From the NCBI GenBank assembly GCA_944321685.1, contig CALUMH010000008.1, positions 1-64,000 on the forward strand: 64,000 nt of DNA, in the 5' to 3' direction. Of the stretch, positions 17,421 to 26,488 are shown piece after piece. The notes under the pieces were generated by a model that had not been told where the DNA came from, made no database searches, and saw only the letters and a program-made list of their open reading frames with translations. Every line of letters begins with the position of its first letter. Within the stretch, counting starts at the first letter, position 1. Made by a program: the position numbers and the translations under genes. The stretch comes from an uncultured Muribaculaceae bacterium (GTDB taxonomy: Bacteria > Bacteroidota > Bacteroidia > Bacteroidales > Muribaculaceae).

Positions 17421-17463
17421 AAAGTTGCATAATGCGGTGCCTGCACTCACATCATGCAACTTT
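17421..17463. promoter_or_regulatory. Inverted repeat upstream of ECF sigma gene
   Basis: Ten-base arms AAAGTTGCAT (17421-17430) and ATGCAACTTT (17454-17463) are perfect complements, with an almost concentric inner palindrome GTGC-ct-GCAC (17437-17446). It lies 36-78 bases before the sigma start codon. It could be an operator or a leader hairpin; no consensus -7 box overlaps it exactly. Confidence 0.5.
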
Positions 17464-17530
17464 TCTCTAATTATCTATCCTCAAATTATAACTAACATAT
17501 TCCCTTTATTCAGGCAAAGCTGCAACACAG

Positions 17531-18076
17531 CTATTTTTTTAACAAGTCAAAATCGTACTTGAGGGTACTCGGTATATGCACATCTTCACCATCCAATGTC
17601 ACACTTTGCAGCAACAGTTCAAATGACAGCGAATTATCCATGCCGTTATAGTTCCCGCGCTTGTCGGTATAAAACACGGCATTCACTTCGTGCGGCAATC
17701 CTCCGTACTCAACTTCAAATACAAGCGGAGACAAATTTAATTCAATGAACAAATTCAACCCGAATATCCCTGTCGTGTATTCCACAGCGTATTCCTGTTT
17801 TTGCAACGATGCCACAGCTTCGCTGAAATTGCTTTCGGGAACTGCGATCTTTATAATCGAATCAACCGGGAAATCGCTTATGACTATTCTATCATCCACT
17901 ACAGCCACAACCGACGACGGTTCGCCTTTCCCCACAGTCAATGTTCCGCCGAAATCTCCTTTTACGCTGTCGGCCGTCAACGGCTCGATTGTTTCCTTGT
18001 CATCATCGCTGCAAGCCGTAGCTGCAAAAGCACACAGTGCAATCGTTACAAACAAATAATTTTTGATTTTTTTCAT
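17531..18076 (-). CDS. DUF4840-like lipoprotein
   Basis: 181 aa. Signal peptide with lipobox ATAC (Cys at about residue 22), followed directly by SDDDKE, an acidic lipoprotein export signal of the kind that sends Bacteroidota lipoproteins to the cell surface. The start at 18076 is ATG; the longer reading uses TTG. The mature domain (GDFGGTLTVGKGEPSSVVAVVDDRIVISDFPV) is beta-rich and matches DUF4840, a Bacteroidales family of unknown function. The next minus-strand gene upstream is a NigD-like lipoprotein about 100 bases away; co-transcription is possible. Confidence 0.72.
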   Translation of the reverse strand: MKKIKNYLFVTIALCAFAATACSDDDKETIEPLTADSVKGDFGGTLTVGKGEPSSVVAVVDDRIVISDFPVDSIIKIAVPESNFSEAVASLQKQEYAVEYTTGIFGLNLFIELNLSPLVFEVEYGGLPHEVNAVFYTDKRGNYNGMDNSLSFELLLQSVTLDGEDVHIPSTLKYDFDLLKK

Positions 18077-18180
18077 TTCCAAAAAATATGATTTTTCGTA
18101 TTTAAATGTCAGTCATATAAAAATGCGTTGTTCCAAATCATCGGCCTGTTTCCCCGTTCCACTGTATGCTTGGGTAAAAA

Positions 18181-18939
18181 TCAATCCACATTCAGCGACA
18201 GCGACTGCACATCAATCGGCACATTGGCAACATTGCCGCCCGAACTGCGACGAGTGCAATAATCAAACGTAGTTGACTTATCGCCGCTGTAACTTTTCCA
18301 CTTTAATGTCAATTTCACTATTTCGCCATCAGTGTCGGGCAACGCTCCCAAGTTAAATGCAATTATACCATCGGTTTCTATACCTGTCACATCACCTTTG
18401 GCATCATGTCTAAGTTCCACCGTATATGGATCATTTTCATCCACTCCCGTCACAAGGTTCACATAGTGTACATGGCCGCTGCGATTCGACAGAGTGCGAA
18501 AACGTAATGTCAAATAACCATCTTCGGCTATGGTCACCCAGTCATTGACAATTTCAATGGGATCGGAGCCATAAGTTTCATCGTTCAAGCTGCCGAGTGT
18601 AGGTACAGTCGATTTAGTTCTGATACTGTCAATCCAGTTGACATATACATCACGCGAATTGCCAGTATGGCTGTCCATATAACTGTAATTGGTCAGCGCG
18701 CGCACTTCTTTGCCGTCGAATATTGCGCCTTTTATATTAACCGGATTGAGCGTAGTATTGTCATCAAGCTGGAAATAGCAACTGTCGGTTCCTACCGGCT
18801 TCACAGTGACAAGGGCATTGGCTGCCGTATATCGATACAAATAATACGCATTGTCGTCGTTATTGCCACACGACACCACAGTCATCGACACCACTGCGGC
18901 AGAAATAAGCGACAGCAATAATTTAGCATTCTTTTTCAT
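18181..18939 (-). CDS. NigD-like lipoprotein
   Basis: 252 aa from 18939 (MKKNAKLLLSLI); an ATG 6 bases upstream is equally possible, and a longer frame adds non-signal sequence. The lipobox is VVSC followed by GNNDDN. The mature part has an N-terminal OB-like segment (ALVTVKPVGTDSCYFQLDDNTTLNP) and a C-terminal beta domain (YLTLRFRTLSNRSGHVHYVNLVTG), as in NigD, a protein first noted near a bacteriocin locus in Prevotella and widespread in Bacteroidales without known biochemical role. There are no bacteriocin genes nearby. Confidence 0.8.
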   Translation of the reverse strand: MKKNAKLLLSLISAAVVSMTVVSCGNNDDNAYYLYRYTAANALVTVKPVGTDSCYFQLDDNTTLNPVNIKGAIFDGKEVRALTNYSYMDSHTGNSRDVYVNWIDSIRTKSTVPTLGSLNDETYGSDPIEIVNDWVTIAEDGYLTLRFRTLSNRSGHVHYVNLVTGVDENDPYTVELRHDAKGDVTGIETDGIIAFNLGALPDTDGEIVKLTLKWKSYSGDKSTTFDYCTRRSSGGNVANVPIDVQSLSLNVD

Positions 18940-19027
18940 CGTCATTTTCTCATTAATTGTTTCAATCAATAAACCGGGAAACGATGAAACCTTGCACCGG
19001 GCTGCCGGCATTTAACACGCATTAACT

Positions 19028-19035
19028 CAAACCTA
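19028..19035 (-). promoter_or_regulatory. Putative -7 box for NigD-like gene
   Basis: TAGGTTTG on the minus strand fits TAnnTTTG. A TTG lies 18 bases upstream, inside the rplS terminator, giving a weak -33. Confidence 0.35.
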
Positions 19036-19045
19036 TAAAAAACAT

Positions 19046-19075
19046 GGGTGTACCAACTTTGCACTTGGCACACCC
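19046..19075 (-). terminator. Terminator of rplS
   Basis: GGGTGT-A-CCAA and TTGG-C-ACACCC form an 11-bp stem with one mismatch around an 8-nt loop. On the minus strand it is followed by ATG and six T. It lies about 40 bases after the rplS stop. Confidence 0.8.
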
Positions 19076-19117
19076 GTATTTTATAAATGAAAATTGTGTA
19101 TTACAACAACTGCTTCA

Positions 19118-19477
19118 TTACTTCACAATGTTGACACGACGCTCCTTGATACGAGCTTTCTTGCCGGTCAAGCCGCGAAGGTAATACAATTTTGCACGAC
19201 GAACTTTACCGTACTTGTTGATTTCAACGCTGTCGATAAACGGCGAGTCCATCGGGAAAATACGCTCAACACCGATGTTGTCGCTCATCTTCCTTACGGT
19301 GAAACGTTTCTTGTTTCCTTCACCGGTTATGCGGATAACAACACCGCGGTATTGCTGTACACGCTCCTTGTTGCCTTCCTTAATTCTATAAGAAACTGTT
19401 ATAGTATCTCCCGGACGGAATGCAGGGAGTTCTTTTCCGCTTTCAAAAGCCTTTTCTACAACTTTAATTAAATCCAT
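19118..19477 (-). CDS. rplS: 50S ribosomal protein L19
   Basis: 119 aa from 19477 ([11 protein letters not shown]), the usual L19 N-terminus in Bacteroidales; an ATG 24 bases upstream would add eight residues. Family blocks are [46 protein letters not shown] and [23 protein letters not shown]19 sits at the 30S-50S interface. In many genomes rplS follows trmD; here it lies downstream of the thrS-infC-rpmI-rplT cluster, 162 bases after rplT. Its leader holds a direct repeat of CGGAACAAC (19521-19529, 19563-19571) and has its own terminator. Confidence 0.95.
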   Translation of the reverse strand: MDLIKVVEKAFESGKELPAFRPGDTITVSYRIKEGNKERVQQYRGVVIRITGEGNKKRFTVRKMSDNIGVERIFPMDSPFIDSVEINKYGKVRRAKLYYLRGLTGKKARIKERRVNIVK

Positions 19478-19639
19478 TGTTGTCTGTAATTTCATTGCCA
19501 CGCAATATTAACAAGCAGCACGGAACAACTTAACATATGTCCTTTTGTCTTGCCAGAGATTGCGGAACAACATAAAGTTAATACTTAATTTTATTCTCTG
19601 TGATTGCTGTTTTTTTGATTGGTTACGACACAATCCCGA

Positions 19640-19996
19640 TTAAGCAACCGGAGTTTTCACCTTGTCAACAACAGCCTTGAAAGCCTCGGGATTGTTCATG
19701 GCCAAATCGGCAAGCACCTTACGGTTGATTTCAATTCCGGCTTTATGCAAAAGTCCCATCAGCTGAGAATATGAAAGGCCTTCCAAGCGGGCAGCTGCAT
19801 TGATACGCTGTATCCACAATGCACGGAAGTTGCGTTTCTTGTTCTTGCGATCGCGGTAGGCGTATGTTTGACCTTTTTCCCATGTGTTTTTGGCAACGGT
19901 CCAAACATTCTTGCGAGCACCGTAATTTCCCTTTGTAAGTTTTAAAATTTTCTTTCTACGTGCTCTTGAAGCTACATGATTTACTGATCTTGGCAT
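19640..19996 (-). CDS. rplT: 50S ribosomal protein L20
   Basis: 118 aa. The basic N-terminal helix ([21 protein letters not shown]) and globular part ([22 protein letters not shown]) are diagnostic. L20 is needed for early 50S assembly and in several bacteria represses its own operon by binding the mRNA leader. It lies at the end of the conserved infC-rpmI-rplT order, 116 bases after rpmI. Confidence 0.97.
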   Translation of the reverse strand: MPRSVNHVASRARRKKILKLTKGNYGARKNVWTVAKNTWEKGQTYAYRDRKNKKRNFRALWIQRINAAARLEGLSYSQLMGLLHKAGIEINRKVLADLAMNNPEAFKAVVDKVKTPVA

Positions 19997-20112
19997 TGTA
20001 ATAATGTTTGTGAATGTCAGCGGCTTTTATGCTCTTTTTGTGTGCTGAGACATTCGGTTAATAAATGAAACTGATTTCTAAAAGAATAACTGTTTACTTT
20101 GCAACATCGGCA

Positions 20113-20310
20113 TTACTTCATTGCAAGCAACTTCTTCACATTCGAGTGGTCAGCTGTAGCAATTTCTGCGAAGTAACCAAGATTTCTCTTGCGCTTCTTC
20201 GATTTCTTGGTCAAGATGTGGCTTTTGTAAGCATGTTTTCTCTTGATTTTACCTGATCCGGTAAGGGCGAACCTCTTTTTGGCACCGGAGTTAGTCTTAA
20301 TCTTTGGCAT
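20113..20310 (-). CDS. rpmI: 50S ribosomal protein L35
   Basis: 65 aa, very basic, opening [23 protein letters not shown] and then [14 protein letters not shown], the L35 signature. A small component of the large subunit. The length is standard. It lies between infC and rplT; the intergenic space to infC holds a stable hairpin (20346-20373) that could be a regulatory leader. Confidence 0.97.
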   Translation of the reverse strand: MPKIKTNSGAKKRFALTGSGKIKRKHAYKSHILTKKSKKRKRNLGYFAEIATADHSNVKKLLAMK

Positions 20311-20345
20311 TTTTCCTTTTTGTTTAAATTAAATTTATATTAACA

Positions 20346-20373
20346 GGGGCATGGCACTTACAAGCCATGCACC
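20346..20373 (-). promoter_or_regulatory. Hairpin in infC-rpmI intergenic region
   Basis: GCATGGC (20349-20355) and GCCATGC (20364-20370) form a 7-bp stem with an 8-nt loop, extended by two to three G-C pairs after one mismatch. The T-run (20375-20380) is on the plus-strand side, so for the minus-strand operon it is not a terminator. A site for L20 autoregulation is a reasonable guess. Confidence 0.4.
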
Positions 20374-20435
20374 CTTTTTTATCAAATGCGAATATGCCAC
20401 TTTTAAGTCTGCGCACCGTAACGGCTGTGTTCCCG

Positions 20436-21035
20436 TCACTTCGATTTCTTGGGCGTAAGCAATATTGTCATTCTTTTCCCTTCAAGAATAGGCATTTGCT
20501 CCACTTTTCCAAGTTCCTCAAGGTCGTTGGCAAAACGCAACAGCAACACTTCTCCTTGCTCTTTAAAGAGTATCGAACGACCGCGGAAGAAAACATATGC
20601 CTTCACTTTTGCGCCTTCTTTAAGGAATTCCATTGCGTGCTTCAACTTAAAGTTGTAGTCGTGGTCATCGGTTTGCGGACCGAAGCGTATTTCCTTCACC
20701 ACAACTTTCGTCGATTTGGCCTTTTGTTCCTTCAGCCTTTTGCGCTGCTGGTACAGGAATTTTTGATAATCCAGCACACGGCATACAGGCGGATTGGCGT
20801 TAGGCGAAATTTCTATAAGGTCAAGACCTTGCTCATCGGCTATTTTCATAGCCGCGGCAATCGGGTAAATACCCGGTTCCACATTGTCACCCACGAGCCT
20901 CACCTCTTTGGCGGTAATATCGTCGTTGATGGCGTGCGAGTCTTTGTCCTTGTCTCCTTTCCTTGCGCCCTTTGCCTGCGCGTTGTTATCGCTGCTTGGC
21001 TTCCTTGGGCCTGTCCATGACGGTTTTTTATCCAT
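20436..21035 (-). CDS. infC: Translation initiation factor IF-3
   Basis: 199 aa. A Lys/Asp-rich N-terminal extension (residues 1-33) precedes the core [18 protein letters not shown]. The N-domain/linker carries [20 protein letters not shown] and [17 protein letters not shown], and the C-domain [17 protein letters not shown]-3 keeps 30S subunits free and checks start-codon pairing. Enterobacterial infC starts at AUU; here an ATG at 21035 is available and used in the extended form. It follows thrS by 9 bases. Confidence 0.96.
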   Translation of the reverse strand: MDKKPSWTGPRKPSSDNNAQAKGARKGDKDKDSHAINDDITAKEVRLVGDNVEPGIYPIAAAMKIADEQGLDLIEISPNANPPVCRVLDYQKFLYQQRKRLKEQKAKSTKVVVKEIRFGPQTDDHDYNFKLKHAMEFLKEGAKVKAYVFFRGRSILFKEQGEVLLLRFANDLEELGKVEQMPILEGKRMTILLTPKKSK

Positions 21036-21044
21036 TCAGTTAAC

Positions 21045-22982
21045 TTAAAAGTTTGTCATTTTCTCAATTTCTCGAGCAAAATCGTCTGCAAAGGTAGTAA
21101 TTTTTTGCGAACCTTTATCACCTTCACCCTGTTTTCTCACAGAAACTTCTTCATTTTGTGCTTCTTTCTCGCCTACAACGAGCAAATAAGGAATTCTCTT
21201 AAGTTCGTTGTCGCGGATTTTTTTGCCTATTTTTTCGTTTCTGTCATCGACAAAGGCGCGAATATCCTTTTCTGCCAATACCTTCACCACCTTTTGTGCA
21301 TAATCGTTGTACTTCTCGCTGATAGGCAGCACCACCACCTGGTCGGGGGCAAGCCACAACGGCAAGCGTCCGGCAGTATGCTCAAGCAGCACGGCCACAA
21401 AGCGTTCCATCGAACCGAATGGCGCACGGTGAATCATTATCGGGCGGTGTTTTTGGTTGTCGGCACCTGTATATTCAAGGCCGAAACGCTCGGGCAGGTT
21501 GTAATCCACCTGAATTGTTCCAAGCTGCCAACGGCGGCCAATGGCATCTTTCACCATAAAGTCAAGCTTAGGCCCATAGAATGCGGCTTCACCTATCACT
21601 TTCTTGGCAGGCAGGCCTTTTTCTTCACAAGCCTCTACGATGGCACGCTCAGCCTTCTCCCAGTTTTCATCAGTACCCACATACTTTTCCTTGTTGTTCG
21701 GGTCACGCAGTGAAATTTGAGCTTCGTAATTGTCGAAATGCAAGGCCTTGAAGATATAGAATATGATATCCATAACCTTCAGGAACTCGCCCTTGAGCTG
21801 GTCGGGAGTACAGAAGATATGGGCATCATCTTGCGTAAAACCGCGCACACGCGTCAATCCGTGGAGTTCGCCGCTCTGCTCATAACGGTAAACCGTGCCG
21901 AACTCGGCATATCGCAACGGAAGATCTTTGTATGAACGTGGCGACACCTTGTAAATTTCACAGTGGTGCGGACAGTTCATAGGTTTCAAGAAGTACTCTT
22001 CACCCTCTTCCGGCGTGTGTATGGGCTGGAACGAGTCCTTACCATATTTTGCATAGTGACCCGAAGTAACATAAAGCATCTTGTTGCCAATGTGCGGGGT
22101 TATCACTTGCAAATATCCGTAACGCTTTTGAATCTTACGCAAGAATTGCTCCAGGCGGTCGCGCAAAGCAGCTCCCTTAGGCAACCACAAAGGCAACCCC
22201 GGGCCTACATTGGCCGAGAAAGCAAACAATTCCATCTCCTTGCCCAATTTGCGGTGGTCACGCTTCTTGGCCTCCTCAAGCATTGCAAGATACTCGTCAA
22301 GCATCTTTTTCTTTGGGAACGTGATGGCATACACGCGCAACATTTGCTTGCGTTTCTCATCGCCGCGCCAGTAGGCACCGGCAAGCGACAGCACCTTTAT
22401 GGCCTTTATCTTACCCGTACTTGGCAAGTGCGGGCCGCGGCAAAGGTCGGTGAAATTGCCTTGCGTGTATGTTGTTATATGACCATCTTCAAGGTCGTTG
22501 ATAAGTTCGCATTTATAAGTCTCGCCACGGTCACCGAAGTATTTTAATGCATCGGCTTTTGAAATGTCGCGGCGCACCACCGCCTCGTCTTTAGCGGCAA
22601 GTTCGGCCATCTTGGCTTCGATTTTCGGAAACTCGGCACTTGTTATCACATTATCGCCCGGGTCGATATCATAATAGAACCCATTTTCGATAGCGGGGCC
22701 GATGCCGAATTGCACCCCTTTGTAAAGTTCTTGTAATGCCTCGGCGAGCAAGTGTGCCGATGTGTGCCAATAGGCGTGCTTGCCTTCGGGGTCATCCCAC
22801 TTGAACAGTTTTATCTCGCCATCGTTACAAATCGGCCTTGAGATATCCCATTCCTCGCCATTGAATGTAGCGGCAAGCACATCTTGTGCAAACCGCTGGC
22901 TGATACTCTCGGCAATTCCAAGCGGCGTTATCCCGCTCTCGAATTGCTTTACGCTTCCATCAGGAAAAGTAATGTTTATCAT
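21045..22982 (-). CDS. thrS: Threonine--tRNA ligase
   Basis: 645 aa from 22982 ([17 protein letters not shown]), which begins directly with the TGS domain; a longer frame adds 13 unrelated residues. The editing domain contains [11 protein letters not shown] (the HxxxH motif). The catalytic class II core has the zinc-ligand region [12 protein letters not shown], motif 2 [26 protein letters not shown] and motif 3 [11 protein letters not shown]. The C-terminal anticodon-binding domain opens [12 protein letters not shown]. First gene of thrS-infC-rpmI-rplT. A TAAATTTG -7 like box lies at 23043-23050. Confidence 0.97.
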   Translation of the reverse strand: MINITFPDGSVKQFESGITPLGIAESISQRFAQDVLAATFNGEEWDISRPICNDGEIKLFKWDDPEGKHAYWHTSAHLLAEALQELYKGVQFGIGPAIENGFYYDIDPGDNVITSAEFPKIEAKMAELAAKDEAVVRRDISKADALKYFGDRGETYKCELINDLEDGHITTYTQGNFTDLCRGPHLPSTGKIKAIKVLSLAGAYWRGDEKRKQMLRVYAITFPKKKMLDEYLAMLEEAKKRDHRKLGKEMELFAFSANVGPGLPLWLPKGAALRDRLEQFLRKIQKRYGYLQVITPHIGNKMLYVTSGHYAKYGKDSFQPIHTPEEGEEYFLKPMNCPHHCEIYKVSPRSYKDLPLRYAEFGTVYRYEQSGELHGLTRVRGFTQDDAHIFCTPDQLKGEFLKVMDIIFYIFKALHFDNYEAQISLRDPNNKEKYVGTDENWEKAERAIVEACEEKGLPAKKVIGEAAFYGPKLDFMVKDAIGRRWQLGTIQVDYNLPERFGLEYTGADNQKHRPIMIHRAPFGSMERFVAVLLEHTAGRLPLWLAPDQVVVLPISEKYNDYAQKVVKVLAEKDIRAFVDDRNEKIGKKIRDNELKRIPYLLVVGEKEAQNEEVSVRKQGEGDKGSQKITTFADDFAREIEKMTNF

Positions 22983-23042
22983 AAGTTTATTACAATTTTT
23001 CGCTGTGCCATACAACAACACAGCATTAGTTTAAATCGACCG

Positions 23043-23050
23043 CAAATTTA
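23043..23050 (-). promoter_or_regulatory. Putative -7 box for thrS operon
   Basis: TAAATTTG fits TAnnTTTG about 60 bases upstream of the thrS start. No clear -33 partner. Confidence 0.35.
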
Positions 23051-23126
23051 TATATTTATTTAATACATCGATGATGATTGCAAAGTTTTTTTGACTGCGC
23101 GACGCAAAATTATTGCATAATAAACC

Positions 23127-23134
23127 TACCTTTG
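23127..23134 (+). promoter_or_regulatory. Putative -7 box for corA
   Basis: TACCTTTG fits TAnnTTTG, about 40 bases before the corA start. The -33 partner is unclear. Confidence 0.4.
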
Positions 23135-23174
23135 CATGTAGCTAAGAAATAAGACACGGAAACAGACCTCAGGC

Positions 23175-24101
23175 ATGAAAAAATATTTATATTGCGAAAA
23201 TGGTTTCGATGAAAAAGCCGAATATGCACCCGGCTGCTGGACGAGCGTGGAATATCCCGATGACAGCGACCTTGACTTCCTGACAAAAAAGCTAAATATC
23301 CCGAAATCTTTCCTCGAAGATATCGCCGACACCGATGAACAACCGCGCATCGAAACCGAAGGCAATTGGTTGTTGACTATACTTCATATCCCGATGGAAA
23401 GCCCACAATCAAACGTGCCATTCCTGACCGTTCCAATAGGTATCATCACAGACTCAAGGACAATGGTTACAATATGCTTCCTGCGCACGAAATTCATATC
23501 AAATTTCATCCAATATTCCCACCGTAAAAACATATCTATAAAAGAAAACACCGATTTAATTCTTCATTTGCTATACTTTTCTACAGAATGTTTTCTAAAA
23601 CATCTTAAACAAATCAATCAATTCGTCAACACAAGTGAGCAAAAACTTGAAAACAGCATTCGTAACGAGGACCTGCTAAGCTTGATGAACATACAAAAGT
23701 CATTGGTATATTTCAACACATCTATTCACAGCAACGAAGTTATGGCAGACAGGTTGAAAAGCCATCTTATAAATAACAACTGCCTTAACGCAGCCTTACT
23801 CGAAGACGCGACCATCGAACTCGAACAAGCAGGCAACACCGTAAACATTTACAGCGAATTGCTGACGGGAACAATGGACACTTTTGCGTCTATCATATCG
23901 AACAATGTCAACGCTATAATGAAACGAATGACAAGCCTCTCAATCACATTGGCCATTCCCACGCTTATCGCTAGTTTTTATGGCATGAACGTAAATATAC
24001 ACGTAGGCGGCAACCCTTATGCATTCGTTCTCATAATCTTGCTATCTGTAGTTATTTCTACTCTCGCATTCTTTTTATTCCGTAAAATCAAATGGTTTTA
24101 A
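23175..24101 (+). CDS. corA: CorA family divalent cation transporter
   Basis: 308 aa. A large cytoplasmic N-terminal domain (residues 1-240) of mixed and helical character is followed by two C-terminal transmembrane helices. The pore signature GMN lies in ASFYGMNVNIHVGG at the end of TM1 (about residues 270-275), and TM2 runs through FVLIILLSVVISTLAFFLF. The chain ends in positively charged RKIKWF, as in CorA pentamers. It takes up Mg2+ (or Co2+/Ni2+; some relatives export). It is a single-gene unit, and its coding sequence is more A+T-rich than its neighbours. The stop codon lies within an A-T rich terminator hairpin. Confidence 0.9.
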   Translation: MKKYLYCENGFDEKAEYAPGCWTSVEYPDDSDLDFLTKKLNIPKSFLEDIADTDEQPRIETEGNWLLTILHIPMESPQSNVPFLTVPIGIITDSRTMVTICFLRTKFISNFIQYSHRKNISIKENTDLILHLLYFSTECFLKHLKQINQFVNTSEQKLENSIRNEDLLSLMNIQKSLVYFNTSIHSNEVMADRLKSHLINNNCLNAALLEDATIELEQAGNTVNIYSELLTGTMDTFASIISNNVNAIMKRMTSLSITLAIPTLIASFYGMNVNIHVGGNPYAFVLIILLSVVISTLAFFLFRKIKWF

Positions 24102-24118
24102 AAAGCCACTTGATTTTA
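24083..24118. terminator. Bidirectional terminator overlapping corA stop
   Basis: TAAAATCAAATGG (24083-24095) pairs with CCACTTGATTTTA (24106-24118), 13 bp with one G-T. The T-run is within the stem. It lies between convergent corA and the TPR gene and includes the last six codons of corA. Confidence 0.6.
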
Positions 24119-24155
24119 ACAAACAATATGCTGAATCGCGACAATGCGCAACTCG

Positions 24156-26285
24156 TTAATTGGTCATGCGCTTAAGCACGTTGTACGATGGCAGTATGCC
24201 CAGCTCGCCGGCCTTGCTCAGGTCTTCAATGCCCTTATCCTTGTTGCCGAGCCGCAAATACACAAGACCACGATTGTAATACGCCTCGCCGAAGTCGGGC
24301 TTTATGTTTATGGCTTCGGTGTAGCAGCTTATGGCGGCAGTGAGGTCTTGCATTCGCATATATATGTTACCCTTGTTGAACATCGCATATACATTGCGTG
24401 GCGACAGTTTTATCACACGGTCAAGGTCTTCTATTATCTGCTGCATGGCCACACTCGCCTTGCGTTCGCCAAGCGTGGGCAGTCCGCCGACATTTCCGCC
24501 CGGCAATGCCTGTTTCCCTGGCGTAATGTTACCTACGGAATGTACATCTGTACTTCCGGCACCGGTTTCGTCACCGGTTTCATCGATTTGCATCTGCATA
24601 TACCGGGCATACGACCGCCCCATATAAGCCAACGAGAAATCGGGGCTGAGTTCTATGGCACGTGTAAAATCATCTATCGCACCGGCCGGATTTTTCACCA
24701 TCATGAAATCCATGGCGCGGGCAAAATAATCGATGGAACGAGCCGACGAAGTTGCCAGCAACCCGTTATAATACTCTATCGACCTGAAATGGGCTTCTAT
24801 CTGATCCTCATACAAGCGGAACTGCGAATTGGTAAGCAACAACATAAACGGCAACAAGCGCAACGAGTTTAAGTCGGTCACTTCTTTTATATAGTATGTG
24901 TTTTCCACAACGTTGTCGCTGCGGTCGTAATACGACAAGAAGAACATAGGCTCAAGATCGATGTGATAATTAAAATCCTGTATCCGGCCTCGCGTGCGGT
25001 TTTCGTATTTCGGTTTTATTTCATTGTCATTTTCCACCGTCAGCAATGTATTGAACTTGTTCATCACAGCCTCGGGCGACTCCTTGCGTGTTTCTTCGGC
25101 TTGCTTTCCGTCATCGCCTTGTGCCAAAGTTTCATCGTTCTCATTTTCTTTTTGCCGTTCCTTGTTTTCGCGACTCAATTCACGGGCTCGGTTGTAATCC
25201 TGCTCCCCGCCTGCCATGTCGCCCATCTTGCGCTTGCACTCGCTGCGGGCAAACAACACCGCATCAAAGTCGGGGTAGGTTTCCAGCACCGCGTCAAAAT
25301 CGGCTATGGCATCACGGTACTGCCCCGTCTCGGAATACAACAATGCGCGGTTATACCGTGCAGCCATATTGCCGGGGTCGCTGCGAAGCACATAACTGAA
25401 GTCATAGATGGCCTTGTTGTTGTCACCCACTTCGGTTCGCAACAAACCACGATTGAAGTGTGCGGCCATGCTCGTTGGGTCGAGCTGAAGGGCATAGTCA
25501 TAATCGGCCATCGCACCGAAGTAATCATCTAAGTTGTACTTCATGAACGCACGGTTTATGAAATACCCCGAGAAGTGCGGCTCAAGTTTTATCGCCTCGT
25601 CCATGTCGGCAAGTGCAGCCTTGAAATCTTTGTTGTAATCCATGTTGATTTCAGCTCGCATGACATAAGCGCCCGGAATATTCTTGCTTATCGATATGCT
25701 TTTGTCGATATCGGCCATGGCTGCTACCGTATCGTGTTGCTCCATGCGCAGCTGCGCCCGGCCAAGGTAACCGTTGGCATAACCGGGATAAATCGACAAC
25801 AACCTGGTATATGTAGAATCGGCCTTGCCATACTCCCCTATTTCGCATTCACTCACGGCCTTGTTCATCAGGAACACACGATGCTGTGGCATTTGCTGCA
25901 ATCCTGCTTCATAATCGGCAATGGCACCATTGTAATCTTTAAGCGTCTGCCGCGCAATACCTCGCACTTGGTAGGCGTCCACTATGAATGGATTGCGCTC
26001 GATAGCCATCGAACAATCTTCCTCGGCACCTTTGTAGTCCTCAAGTTCCAACTTTGCAATAGCCCGATAGAAATAAGGGTCGGCAAGATAAGGCTTAGCC
26101 TTTATTACTTGGTTGAAATACTGTATCGACAAAATGTAATCCTCAAAATACAGTGCATTCCGCCCAATATTCATCACTTGGTCGGTATTAATTTGCGCAT
26201 GGCACTTCATGCTGCCGCTCACCATTACAGCAAAAACGGCAACAAGCATGACATGGAAACATATGTTAATGCGAAACAATTTCAT
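24156..26285 (-). CDS. Exported tetratricopeptide-repeat protein
   Basis: 709 aa from 26285 (MKLFRINICF). A signal peptide (FHVMLVAVFAVMVSGSMKCHA) is followed by about ten TPR units recognisable by repeats such as ALYFEDYILSIQYFNQVIKA, YFYRAIAKLELEDYKGAEED and MAAHFNRGLLRTEVGDNNKA. A charged low-complexity linker (about residues 375-410) separates these from a second TPR block ending GEAYYNRGLVYLRLGNKDKG. This build suggests a periplasmic scaffold for protein-protein contacts; no enzyme domain is seen. The partner is unknown. It has its own promoter (26323-26352). Confidence 0.85.
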   Translation of the reverse strand: MKLFRINICFHVMLVAVFAVMVSGSMKCHAQINTDQVMNIGRNALYFEDYILSIQYFNQVIKAKPYLADPYFYRAIAKLELEDYKGAEEDCSMAIERNPFIVDAYQVRGIARQTLKDYNGAIADYEAGLQQMPQHRVFLMNKAVSECEIGEYGKADSTYTRLLSIYPGYANGYLGRAQLRMEQHDTVAAMADIDKSISISKNIPGAYVMRAEINMDYNKDFKAALADMDEAIKLEPHFSGYFINRAFMKYNLDDYFGAMADYDYALQLDPTSMAAHFNRGLLRTEVGDNNKAIYDFSYVLRSDPGNMAARYNRALLYSETGQYRDAIADFDAVLETYPDFDAVLFARSECKRKMGDMAGGEQDYNRARELSRENKERQKENENDETLAQGDDGKQAEETRKESPEAVMNKFNTLLTVENDNEIKPKYENRTRGRIQDFNYHIDLEPMFFLSYYDRSDNVVENTYYIKEVTDLNSLRLLPFMLLLTNSQFRLYEDQIEAHFRSIEYYNGLLATSSARSIDYFARAMDFMMVKNPAGAIDDFTRAIELSPDFSLAYMGRSYARYMQMQIDETGDETGAGSTDVHSVGNITPGKQALPGGNVGGLPTLGERKASVAMQQIIEDLDRVIKLSPRNVYAMFNKGNIYMRMQDLTAAISCYTEAINIKPDFGEAYYNRGLVYLRLGNKDKGIEDLSKAGELGILPSYNVLKRMTN

Positions 26286-26322
26286 TTGCAACATTTATAA
26301 CGGTATAAAATTACAGCCGACG

Positions 26323-26352
26323 CAAAGTTAATACTAATAATTCTATGCACAA
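26323..26352 (-). promoter_or_regulatory. Promoter of the TPR gene
   Basis: ATTG (TTG 26350-26352 on the complement), 19 bases, then TAACTTTG (26323-26330) matches the Bacteroidetes -33/-7 form, 38 bases before the start codon. Confidence 0.55.
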
Positions 26353-26465
26353 TCGGCACACCTTGTTTTTTAGATTTTTCAACCAACAGGCAATTCTTGG
26401 CAAAATAAGCTATAATTTCTTACATTTATGATAATCATACCGCAATCGATAACAAGTAAAATGCG

Positions 26466-26473
26466 TAACTTTG
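26466..26473 (+). promoter_or_regulatory. Putative -7 box for pldA
   Basis: TAACTTTG lies only 15 bases before the pldA start codon, implying a very short leader. No clear -33. Confidence 0.4.
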
Positions 26474-26488
26474 CACAAATTGATTTTT

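Noticed and set aside
17518-17540. Hairpin AGCTG-CAGCT followed by T on the plus strand
   Set aside because: No plus-strand gene lies upstream, and the T-run is part of the end of the minus-strand DUF4840 gene.
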